Numbered from the stretch's first letter, positions 1 through 6,374 are shown. The stretch is DNA of 6,374 bases from an uncultured Saprospiraceae bacterium (GCA_937942465.1 CALDEO010000175.1:1-6374), one strand, 5' to 3'. Numbers and translations: made by a program. The notes: generated by a model not told the origin, from the letters alone.

Positions 1-614
<614 letters not shown>

Positions 615-627
615 TCATTACGGGATG

Positions 628-635
628 CAAAGGTA
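628..635 (-). promoter_or_regulatory. Candidate -7 promoter element for pyrG (TACCTTTG)
   Basis: The minus strand reads TACCTTTG, a perfect match to the Bacteroidota primary-sigma -7 consensus TAnnTTTG. It lies about 65 bp upstream of the pyrG ATG, implying a 5' UTR of roughly 55-60 nt. A matching -33 TTTG is not evident; only TTTC is seen, at 654-651 on the minus strand, with slightly short spacing. The assignment rests on the -7 box and its position. Confidence 0.55.
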
Positions 636-816
636 AATTATTTATTCCTCGAAAGAGGCATATAAAGACTAAGAATCTTAATAAAATTAGAAACCAATGA
701 TAATCAAGTGAATATGTAATTTGGACTTCCGTAATTGCCAACTAATGATAAAATTAGGGATCTTGTCTTAAGTATAAGTTTCAAAAATCAATAACTCTAA
801 AATGATCACATTAGCT

Positions 817-824
817 TAACTTTG
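817..824 (+). promoter_or_regulatory. Candidate -7 promoter element for the transporter operon (TAACTTTG)
   Basis: TAACTTTG matches the Bacteroidota -7 consensus TAnnTTTG exactly and lies 40 bp upstream of the TTG at 864 (61 bp upstream of the alternative TTG at 885). Transcription would begin near 830. No good TTG-type -33 box is seen at the expected distance, so this may be a weak or activator-dependent promoter. It supports a translation start at 864 or 885 rather than at the first in-frame ATG much further in. Confidence 0.5.
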
Positions 825-863
825 TAATAATGACTTTATAGTTGTCAATTATCTACTTTCACC

Positions 864-2570
864 TTGAATTTAAAATTCATTTATTTGGAATTCGGATTTT
901 TTAATATTATTGAAATTATAGGAGCCTTAGCATTCTTCATATATGGTATGAAGATCATGAGTGACGGCATCCAGAGAGCTGCGGGTATTCACCTGAGAGC
1001 GGTCTTGAGATCAATGACAAAAAATAAATACCTCGGGGTATTAACGGGATTTACGACAACAGCTGCTTTACAATCATCATCTGCGACTACGGTTATGACC
1101 GTGAGTTTTGTCAATGCAGGATTGATAACTTTGAAGCAATCTGCGGGGATCATGATGGGAGCCAATATCGGTACCACCATCACCGCTTGGATCATATCTT
1201 CTGAGTTTGAGATATCACTGCATCAACTGTCATTACCACTAATAGCGATCGGAGTGATCCTGTTTTTCAGGTCGGGTGGCAAGGTCAGATATTGGGGAGA
1301 ATTCCTAATTGGGTTTTCCATACTATTTTTGAGTATTTCATTTTTACAACAATCCGTACCAGATATCAATCAGCACCCTGAAATGCTTGAATGGGTCAAA
1401 CAGTACTCGGAGTACGGGATACTATCAAGCTTATTATTCGTTTTCATAGGGGCACTTGTGACCATAATACTGCAATCATCAAGTGCTGCCATGGCATTGA
1501 CCCTTGCTATGTGTATTAAAGGATGGATGCCTTTCGAGACGGCAGCTGCGATGGTACTAGGTGAGAATATAGGTACAACTATCACAGCAGAGATCGCCTC
1601 ACTTGTGGGTAACTCTGATGCAAGAAGATCAGCTCGTATACATTCATTATTCAATCTTATAGGTGTGACTTGGATGATCCTAGCACTACCATACTTCCTA
1701 CAAATTGTAGCATGGTTCACCATGAATATTCTTGGAGAAAGTGATCCTTTTACCGATGTTAATGGAGTCAATTATGCTTTATCGACTTTCCATACGATGT
1801 TTAACTTAGCCAACGTACTATTGCTTCTACCCTTTGTAGGAGGTCTGATATATGTAGCTACTAAGACTATCCGCTCAAATCCCGACGAAGATGAGTCTGT
1901 AGGTTTAAAATATATTGGTACTCGGATACGTACTCCAGAGTTATCCATAGGCGAAATAAGAAATGAGATACTTAGATTCGTGGAGATTGTTGGTGATATG
2001 AATCAACTTACTGAGAACCTCCTCAATACAGTAGAGAAGAAAAAGCAAAAGCAGTTGCTAAAGAGGATCAAAAAGCATGAAAAAGTAACAGATCGTCTAG
2101 AAGATGAGATTGTTGACTTTATCACTAAATTGAGTCGTGAAGAGATGACGGCAGATACAAGTCAGATGCTCCGTATCAATGTCAACGTCTGTAGCGCATT
2201 GGAGCAAATGGGCGATTTGTACTATGTGATCAGTAAAGAGATACAGACTAAAATCGATGGCAAAATATGGTTTACCCCTGAGCAACGAGCTGGAATAAAC
2301 GAAATGATCGCCAAAATGGATATTGCATTGAAGCAGATGTATCTGAATGTTGAGAAACTCGACAATCCTAAAAAACAATTAAAAATAGCAGAATCACACG
2401 AAAAAGAAATTGATATTTTGGAAAGACGCCTTAGATCTGAAAATATAAAGATGATGGGTCAAAGCGAAACCAATATCCAAAGTATCATGATATATAACAA
2501 CATGGTATTCAGCCTAGAGAAGATATCTGATTTGATATTGTCCGTCAGTGTCTATGTGCTTAAAAAATAA
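864..2570 (+). CDS. Na+/phosphate cotransporter family protein with C-terminal PhoU-like domain
   Basis: An inner-membrane Na/Pi cotransporter (PF02690 type, bacterial NptA/YjbB-like) predicted to move inorganic phosphate with sodium; direction and substrate are inferred from family. The membrane part (about residues 15-330) shows the two inverted half-repeats of the family, each with a QSSS motif: LQSSSATT (QSSS 70-73) and LQSSSAAM (QSSS 204-207). Each is followed by an NIGTTITA segment (GANIGTTITA, then GENIGTTITA). Residues from about 355 to 568 are hydrophilic and helical with regularly spaced charged residues, typical of the PhoU-like domain in long family members; 568 aa is a usual length. 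There is no in-frame ATG before M29, which is too late. TTG at 864 is the first usable start, but TTG at 885 (giving MEFGFFNIIEIIG) fits the usual family N-terminus better. It leads an apparent operon with the PiT-like gene 84 bp downstream. Confidence 0.93.
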   Translation: MNLKFIYLEFGFFNIIEIIGALAFFIYGMKIMSDGIQRAAGIHLRAVLRSMTKNKYLGVLTGFTTTAALQSSSATTVMTVSFVNAGLITLKQSAGIMMGANIGTTITAWIISSEFEISLHQLSLPLIAIGVILFFRSGGKVRYWGEFLIGFSILFLSISFLQQSVPDINQHPEMLEWVKQYSEYGILSSLLFVFIGALVTIILQSSSAAMALTLAMCIKGWMPFETAAAMVLGENIGTTITAEIASLVGNSDARRSARIHSLFNLIGVTWMILALPYFLQIVAWFTMNILGESDPFTDVNGVNYALSTFHTMFNLANVLLLLPFVGGLIYVATKTIRSNPDEDESVGLKYIGTRIRTPELSIGEIRNEILRFVEIVGDMNQLTENLLNTVEKKKQKQLLKRIKKHEKVTDRLEDEIVDFITKLSREEMTADTSQMLRINVNVCSALEQMGDLYYVISKEIQTKIDGKIWFTPEQRAGINEMIAKMDIALKQMYLNVEKLDNPKKQLKIAESHEKEIDILERRLRSENIKMMGQSETNIQSIMIYNNMVFSLEKISDLILSVSVYVLKK

Positions 2571-2584
2571 ACAGAAAAATAAAC

Positions 2585-2653
2585 ATGAAAACTAGTACTC
2601 TATCCAATACTTTTTTAATTTTTGCTACTGCAATGAATATCAATCTGAAATAA
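2585..2653 (+). CDS. Possible 22-codon leader or small ORF (speculative)
   Basis: An ATG-initiated 22-codon ORF (begins MKTSTLSNTF, then a short hydrophobic LIFATAM, ends NINLK) fills most of the 84-bp gap between the two transporter genes. Its TAA stop is separated by a single base from the ATG of the PiT-like gene. That spacing would suit translational coupling in a genome lacking Shine-Dalgarno sequences. I do not recognise the peptide, and an ORF this short can easily occur by chance, so expression is unproven. Confidence 0.2.
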   Translation: MKTSTLSNTFLIFATAMNINLK

Positions 2654-2654
2654 C

Positions 2655-3707
2655 ATGGATTTCTCTACAATCATAATGTGGTTAGGATTTAGTCTCGCGG
2701 CCTATTCGGTAGTCGGCAATGATGTAATTCAGACTCTTGGAACCTTCCTTACTTCCAACGAAAAAAATGTCAAATGGTATTGGCTGTGGACTTTCGCAGC
2801 AAGCATACTTTTAGTAGCACTAGTAATGGGTTTTTATGATCCTTTCGGAATGTTTGACTATAAATACCCGCTGGCATATGGTCGGCTTGATGACTTCAGT
2901 ATGCCTGAGACTTACCATTGGTATCATCTGCTGCCTCCTATTGTATTGCTACTTGTGACACGATCAGGGATTCCTATCAGTACTACATTCATGATCTTAA
3001 CGCTGTTTTCATTACAAGACATCCCTGCTCACCTAGGTAGTATGGTTTCTAGTGTATTTGATTCAGATGCCAAGTTAGGTGGTATGATCTTCAAATCAAT
3101 CATGGGTTATGTGATTGCTTTCTCATCAGCCGCTGCTATATACCTAGCGGTAAGTAAGTATACCGAAAAGAAGTTTATTGAAACTCCATTAACTGACAAT
3201 AAGCGTACGTACTGGATGGTACTACAGTGGTTGTCTACAGGGTTCTTATGGTTTCAATGGTTAACTCAAGACCTTGCTAATATTTTTATTTACTTAAGAG
3301 GAGGAGCTACACTTAATAGCTTCGAGTTCTTGTTGAGTACTGCTATTATATTAGGTCTCTTAGCTTATATTTTCTATCGTCGTGGTGGAGCTGTACAGCA
3401 AGTGGTACGATCTAAAACCAATACTGCAGATATCCGATCAGCAACCATTATTGACTTTATCTATGCAATGATTTTATTAGTATTCAAAAACGACTTCTTC
3501 AATATCTGGGGAGCTAAATTACCAATGAGTACTACGTGGATCTTTATCGGTCTCCTAGCAGGTAGAGAACTTGGTATCAAATATCACTTGGATAGTAAAA
3601 TCAAGAACAAAGTAAAAACTAAAATATTCGCAGATCTAGGTAAAGTATTCTTTGGTCTAGTAGTGAGTGTATTGCTTGTATTTGCAATTAAGTTATTGGC
3701 TGTCTAG
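2655..3707 (+). CDS. Divergent PiT/PHO-4-like inorganic phosphate transporter family membrane protein
   Basis: A 350-aa polytopic membrane protein with about 9-10 hydrophobic segments, best read as a distant relative of the PiT (PHO-4) phosphate permeases. The PiT inverted duplication is visible. The N-terminal half has VGNDVIQTLGTFLTSN (20-35), resembling the PiT signature GANDVANAFGT, followed by GIPISTTF (105-112), resembling PiT GLPVSTTH. The C-terminal half has QWLTQDLANIF (201-211) where PiT has GANDVANAIGP, and LPMSTTWIFIGLLAG (289-303) where PiT has LPVSTTHxLVGAVxG. Differences from classical PiT are Asn to Gln in the second ND pair (Q205-D206) and F112/W295 replacing the His after STT. 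Transport of phosphate is therefore inference; another oxyanion or a regulatory role is possible. It follows the Na/Pi cotransporter, which supports a phosphate-related job. The start at ATG 2655 is clear and the stop is TAG. Confidence 0.7.
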   Translation: MDFSTIIMWLGFSLAAYSVVGNDVIQTLGTFLTSNEKNVKWYWLWTFAASILLVALVMGFYDPFGMFDYKYPLAYGRLDDFSMPETYHWYHLLPPIVLLLVTRSGIPISTTFMILTLFSLQDIPAHLGSMVSSVFDSDAKLGGMIFKSIMGYVIAFSSAAAIYLAVSKYTEKKFIETPLTDNKRTYWMVLQWLSTGFLWFQWLTQDLANIFIYLRGGATLNSFEFLLSTAIILGLLAYIFYRRGGAVQQVVRSKTNTADIRSATIIDFIYAMILLVFKNDFFNIWGAKLPMSTTWIFIGLLAGRELGIKYHLDSKIKNKVKTKIFADLGKVFFGLVVSVLLVFAIKLLAV

Positions 3708-3900
3708 CAGCGAAGTTGCGGTTAGATTGGCTCTTTGGAGCTGGTTATTTTCATATTTGAACTGGTTAACTACATCTTTGATGTGGTTAGTTTTCGCTTC
3801 GCTTAGGTTAAAATGACACTTCGTGCCGGTGATTTTCATCTTCGATAAGGTTAGTTTTCGCTTCGCTTAGGTTATTTTGCTCTGCGAGCGGTTAACTTCA
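3707..3900. repeat. Tandem array of about 21-bp GGTTA-linker/mini-hairpin units
   Basis: The pentamer GGTTA (once GGTGA) recurs at 3720, 3743, 3764, 3785, 3806, 3828, 3849, 3870 and 3890, giving periods of 23, 21, 21, 21, 22, 21, 21 and 20 bp. It is usually followed by a T-rich stretch. Between linkers lie small inverted repeats with 3-4 nt loops: GCAGC/GTTGC (3707-3719, one G-T pair), GCTC/GAGC (3730-3741), TTCA/TGAA (3750-3761), ACATC/GATGT (3772-3784), CAC/GTG (3817-3825), ATC/GAT (3838-3846) and GCTC/GAGC (3879-3889). Units 4 and 7 (3785-3810 and 3849-3874) are identical over 26 bp and have only a 2-bp stem around TTC. The first hairpin begins on the last base of the upstream stop codon. 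No long open frame is supported. The function is unknown; a 3' UTR or terminator role between convergent genes is possible. Confidence 0.85.
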
Positions 3901-3948
3901 TTGGTCATGATCTCTGGACGGCATATGTATCAGCTTGTGGGACACGTT

Positions 3949-4028
3949 ATGCCTCCATCCTAGAACACATATCAGACAGCACGTCTCGAATAGTCGAGGT
4001 ATTTACCTCGATTCTATATACGCATCAC
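3949..4028 (+). repeat. Palindrome-centred intergenic repeat, copy 1
   Basis: This 80-bp stretch matches 4183-4262 at all but 9 positions by hand alignment, without gaps. Its centre is an 18-bp palindrome, TCGAGGTATTTACCTCGA (3994-4011), with 8-bp arms and a 2-nt loop. Weaker similarity to the second copy continues left to about 3934. The short open frames over it on both strands mirror each other because of the inverted repeat and are not believable genes. Confidence 0.85.
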
Positions 4029-4087
4029 ATTCACTTGCTGTCAACTTATCTATTACTTTTTCTGTAGTGCTTTCAAATATATCAGCC

Positions 4088-4167
4088 TTACGTGACGAGC
4101 ATATTGCATCGAGGTGAATACCTCGACAATCTACACGGCTTGTGAGGCAGCATGTAGTGCATGTTGC
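4088..4167 (-). repeat. Palindrome-centred intergenic repeat, inverted diverged copy
   Basis: The core is an 18-bp palindrome at 4109-4126. Read on the minus strand it is TCGAGGTATTCACCTCGA, one base different from the other two copies. On the minus strand the 17 bases after it match copy 1 at 12 positions (ending in GTCAC against ATCAC). The other flank is more weakly similar, so the outer boundaries are approximate. It lies between the two direct copies in opposite orientation, with palindrome centres spaced about 115 and 119 bp. Confidence 0.65.
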
Positions 4168-4182
4168 ATTATGATACACATC

Positions 4183-4262
4183 ATGCATACATCCTAAAAC
4201 ACATATCGGATAACACGTCTCGGATAGTCGAGGTATTTACCTCGATTCTGTATACGTATCAC
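4183..4262 (+). repeat. Palindrome-centred intergenic repeat, copy 2
   Basis: Direct copy of 3949-4028 with 71 of 80 bases identical, containing the identical 18-bp palindrome at 4228-4245. Similarity fades leftwards to about 4168. Most differences are transitions, as expected for decay of a non-coding duplicate. It sits about 55 bp beyond the nth stop codon in the nth direction of transcription, so its hairpin could lie in the nth 3' UTR. No T-tract follows on either strand, so it is not a canonical intrinsic terminator. Confidence 0.85.
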
Positions 4263-4263
4263 G

Positions 4264-4306
4264 TCTAAAATCTAAAAATCTAGCGTCTAATATCTAATAT
4301 CTAGCG
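4264..4306. repeat. Short tandem repeat of TCTAATA/TCTAGCG heptamers
   Basis: Six consecutive 7-8 bp units read TCTAAAA, TCTAAAAA, TCTAGCG, TCTAATA, TCTAATA, TCTAGCG. This also forms a higher-order repeat of about 21-22 bp made twice (two A-rich units plus one TCTAGCG). The array abuts the end of the second palindromic repeat and ends 10 bp before the nth stop codon. No gene or terminator is evident within it. Confidence 0.8.
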
Positions 4307-4316
4307 CAGCGAACTA

Positions 4317-4970
4317 CTACTTAACCAGACTCTTCCTACCGTACTTAGAGCAGATTGGGCATATCTTAGGATCATGGCCTCTTGCGGGACAATGTTCTCT
4401 ACCAAAGAAAATCATTTGCAGATGCAGCCTATTCCATATTTCTTTAGGAAATAATTTCTTTAGGTCTTTTTCTGTTTTTACAACATTCTTACCTGTTGTA
4501 AGCGTCCATCTGTAACCGAGTCGGTGTATATGTGTATCTACTGGAAAAGCAGGAACACCAAATGCCTGAGCCATCACAACGCTAGCAGTCTTATGCCCTA
4601 CTCCTGGTAGTGCTTCTAATGCTTCGAAACTCTGCGGGACTTCTCCATTGTGTTCATTGAGTAGGATGTGTGATAGATCGTATATGGCTTGAGACTTCTT
4701 GGGTGACAGTCCACATGGTCTTATGATCGCTTTGATTTCAGCTACCGAAAGTTCAATCATATCTGTAGGATTATCTGCTTTCGCAAATAAGAAGGGAGTT
4801 ACTTTATTAACTCTAGCATCGGTACATTGCGCTGACAATAATACAGCAATCAACAAAGTATACGAATCAGTATGATCCAATGGGATTGGAACTTCTGGAT
4901 AATGCTCTTCAAGCATAATGGCTATTGCATCGGCTTTTTGCTGTCTTGTATATCGAATCGGATCACTCAT
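4317..4970 (-). CDS. nth: Endonuclease III (DNA glycosylase/AP lyase) with atypical C-terminal cysteine loop
   Basis: Endonuclease III removes oxidised pyrimidines and cleaves the resulting abasic site in base excision repair. The 217-aa product has normal family length. It shows LLSAQCTD (44-51), the helix-hairpin-helix LPGVGHKTA (121-129) with the catalytic Lys at K127, and VDTHIHR (144-150) with catalytic Asp D145. The usual [4Fe-4S] loop C-X6-C-X2-C-X5-C is altered: the C-terminus has C194, C204 and C207 (C-X9-C-X2-C), lacks the fourth Cys, and carries H199 midway, giving C-X4-H-X4-C-X2-C. Either the cluster has a His ligand, another metal is bound, or the cluster is lost. ATG 4970 is a good start, 32 bp after the acyl-CoA reductase stop and probably in its operon. 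The end converges on the repeat-rich region. Confidence 0.95.
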   Translation of the reverse strand: MSDPIRYTRQQKADAIAIMLEEHYPEVPIPLDHTDSYTLLIAVLLSAQCTDARVNKVTPFLFAKADNPTDMIELSVAEIKAIIRPCGLSPKKSQAIYDLSHILLNEHNGEVPQSFEALEALPGVGHKTASVVMAQAFGVPAFPVDTHIHRLGYRWTLTTGKNVVKTEKDLKKLFPKEIWNRLHLQMIFFGREHCPARGHDPKICPICSKYGRKSLVK

Positions 4971-5002
4971 GGTAGTCGTATTTGAAATAATAAGCAGTAT
5001 CG

Positions 5003-6016
5003 TTATAAGCTAACTAAAAACTCCATCGTATCTACCCCATCAGCATAGTCCATCAAAGATGGCTTCTGAGCATCACCGAAGTAAAAACTCTTAAATCCAT
5101 CAATAGGTGACTGACTGACGATACATTGAATCTCTTCTTTGCGGTCAGCTAATAGGTGCTGAGATAGCGTATCTATATCTTCGTAATACTCAAAGTTAAC
5201 TGTAGCGATACGACTAGGTATCAATGTATGTTCTTGTAGTAAGAAACAGTTGTTTTGTTTGAAGACTACTTTATTAAGTAACCACAGAGCTAACGTATAA
5301 TCGTAGTTATTACCATATTTGTTATGATCATTGATCGGGCCTTGAGTCTCAAACGCCTTCATAATGATATCAGTATCATATCCTGCTGGCACATAGAGTT
5401 TAGATACATTCCTACAACCTAAACCAAAGTATTTGAATACATCCTCAGCTAATAATTGTAAGTCATCTTCAGTCTCTTTCCCATTAAGTATAGCAATACC
5501 GTTTCTGTTTTTACGGATGATATTGGGGTATTTACCAAAGTATTGTTCAAAATATCTGGCAGTATTATTACTACCCGTCGCGATCACCGCATCCATACCA
5601 GTTAAGCGATCAACAATCTCGAAATAAGATGAACTATCAGCACTCCAAGATGCTAACTTTTTAATTAAGTAAGGGATCAAGACATTGTCCTTCTCCGATA
5701 ACTTGATCAGTGATATGTTACCTGATACAAATACAGATAATATATCATGAAAGCCTACCATTGGGATATTGCCCGCAAGGACCAGCCCTACCCTTTTATT
5801 TTGATCTTGTACCTTATAAGATTCCGCCCAAGCGGTCAAAAGATCCTGATCCAAAAATGCCGAAGCTATAGACTGCAACGACCCTTTGATATTCTCAACT
5901 GTAAACCAAGCATTCTGAGCATAGGCACGATGAGCTATATCATCTAATTCTTGATTATCTTCTAGAATAAAACTCTTAAGCTTCGCTAAAAGATCAATCC
6001 TCTCTTGTAAAACCAT
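5003..6016 (-). CDS. LuxC-like acyl-CoA reductase
   Basis: A predicted cytosolic NADPH-dependent acyl-CoA reductase of the LuxC family (PF05893), which reduces acyl-CoA (or acyl-enzyme) to fatty aldehyde; the physiological substrate cannot be read from sequence. At 337 aa it is shorter than Vibrio LuxC but, from memory, of the length usual for Bacteroidota homologues. Supporting stretches are VGLVLAGNIPMVGFHD (76-91, cofactor-binding region of this aldehyde-dehydrogenase-like fold), DAVIATGSNNTARYF (142-156), RKNRNGIAIL (168-177) and GLGCRNVSKLYVP (198-210). C201 is the likely catalytic cysteine forming the acyl thioester. No luxD or luxE partner is in the window, so it is not a luminescence operon. 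Its ATG follows the pseudouridine synthase stop by 4 bp and its stop precedes nth by 32 bp, indicating co-transcription. Confidence 0.88.
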   Translation of the reverse strand: MVLQERIDLLAKLKSFILEDNQELDDIAHRAYAQNAWFTVENIKGSLQSIASAFLDQDLLTAWAESYKVQDQNKRVGLVLAGNIPMVGFHDILSVFVSGNISLIKLSEKDNVLIPYLIKKLASWSADSSSYFEIVDRLTGMDAVIATGSNNTARYFEQYFGKYPNIIRKNRNGIAILNGKETEDDLQLLAEDVFKYFGLGCRNVSKLYVPAGYDTDIIMKAFETQGPINDHNKYGNNYDYTLALWLLNKVVFKQNNCFLLQEHTLIPSRIATVNFEYYEDIDTLSQHLLADRKEEIQCIVSQSPIDGFKSFYFGDAQKPSLMDYADGVDTMEFLVSL

Positions 6017-6020
6017 TGTA

Positions 6021-6374
6021 CTAGATTTTCAGTTTTTGATTTGATACATAAGCTCTCCATTTTTCTGTAGCCTCCTGCATATCTTGTGGGATATCCGAAT
6101 CAAAAAACATCCTTTCTTTGGTTGTAGGATGTACAAATCCTAAACTCTTGGCATGTAATGCCTGTCTAGGTAATATCTTGAAACAGTTATGTACAAACTG
6201 CTTATACTTTGTATATACAGTACCTTTTACGATCTTATCACCGCCATATCTATCATCATTAAACAATGGATGGTTACGGTGCTTCATATGTACTCTGATC
6301 TGATGTGTACGACCTGTCTCTAGCTTACACTTGATAAGGCTTACATAGTACATATCTTCTATGACCTCGAAGTG
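6021..6374 (-). CDS. RluA-family 23S rRNA/tRNA pseudouridine synthase, C-terminal part (partial, cut by right window edge)
   Basis: RluA-family enzymes isomerise specific uridines to pseudouridine in rRNA or tRNA. The visible 117 residues run in frame from the window edge (HFEVIEDM...) to the TAG at 6023-6021, so the methionine at 6353 is internal and the true start lies beyond the window. The hallmark ETGRTHQIRVHMKHRNHPLF is followed by NDDRYGG, as in RluD/RluC. A later RQALHAKSLGFVHP is the conserved C-terminal strand region. The catalytic Asp motif (HRLDxxTSG) would lie upstream, outside the window. It resembles the RluD-type proteins common in Bacteroidota, but which uridine it modifies cannot be decided here, so no symbol is given. 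It is the first visible gene of the run leading to the acyl-CoA reductase and nth. Confidence 0.93.
   Translation of the reverse strand, partial: HFEVIEDMYYVSLIKCKLETGRTHQIRVHMKHRNHPLFNDDRYGGDKIVKGTVYTKYKQFVHNCFKILPRQALHAKSLGFVHPTTKERMFFDSDIPQDMQEATEKWRAYVSNQKLKI

Noticed and set aside
989..2378. Minus-strand ORFs at 989-1195, 1370-1771 and 2097-2378
   Set aside because: They lie wholly inside the confidently identified Na/Pi cotransporter gene and encode peptides without family features; antisense shadows.
3707..3900. CRISPR array
   Set aside because: The period is only 20-23 bp, with a 5-bp constant linker and hairpin-forming variable parts; there are no 23-47 bp repeats with unique spacers and no cas genes.
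3935..4188. Two overlapping short ORFs on opposite strands (3935-4117 plus, 4003-4188 minus) with similar-looking peptides
   Set aside because: Their similarity comes from the inverted repeat of the palindromic element. They have no recognisable domain or plausible start context, and lie in repeat DNA.
4228..4245. Intrinsic terminator at the 18-bp palindrome
   Set aside because: The stem is good but no run of T follows on either strand, and the same palindrome occurs three times as part of a longer repeat; it is better described as a repeat element.
5433..6303. Plus-strand ORFs at 5433-5627, 5747-5947 and 6118-6303
   Set aside because: They are antisense to the acyl-CoA reductase and pseudouridine synthase genes and show no independent coding signal.
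6021..6353. Complete 110-aa gene starting at the ATG at 6353
   Set aside because: The frame continues without a stop to the window edge, and the RluA-family catalytic motif is missing, so this is the tail of a longer gene.

Overview
The window looks like chromosomal DNA of a member of the Bacteroidota. Three things point there. The DNA is AT-rich and the starts I inspected lack Shine-Dalgarno sequences. Two -7 elements of the Bacteroidota form TAnnTTTG sit in the divergent intergenic region. The window also carries a short LuxC-type acyl-CoA reductase, and an endonuclease III with an unusual C-terminal metal loop of a kind I recall from this phylum. I cannot name the genus from sequence alone.

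Layout. (1) 1-563, minus strand: N-terminal third of CTP synthase (pyrG), running off the left edge. (2) 564-863: divergent intergenic region with one candidate promoter for each side. (3) 864-3707, plus strand: a probable two-gene phosphate transport unit. The first gene is a Na+/phosphate cotransporter with a C-terminal PhoU-like domain, probably starting at TTG. The second is a very divergent PiT/PHO-4-like membrane protein. A 22-codon ORF lies between them. (4) 3707-4316: about 600 bp without a convincing gene, between convergent genes and packed with three kinds of repeat. These are a tandem array of about 21-bp units with a GGTTA linker and small hairpins, three copies of an approximately 80-95 bp element centred on an 18-bp palindrome (two direct, one inverted), and a 7-bp TCTAATA-type tandem repeat. 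(5) 4317-6374, minus strand: a compact run reading right to left: RluA-family pseudouridine synthase (C-terminal part only), LuxC-like acyl-CoA reductase, and endonuclease III (nth). Gaps are 4 and 32 bp, so it is a likely operon.

The two plus-strand membrane proteins plausibly both move phosphate or a similar oxyanion, by homology and adjacency. The minus-strand genes have unrelated housekeeping roles (RNA modification, fatty aldehyde formation, base excision repair) and are probably only co-transcribed. The observations most worth a second look are the hairpin array, in which arm sequences change between units while complementarity is mostly kept, the alternating-orientation palindromic element, the divergent PiT-like protein, and the Cys/His loop of Nth.
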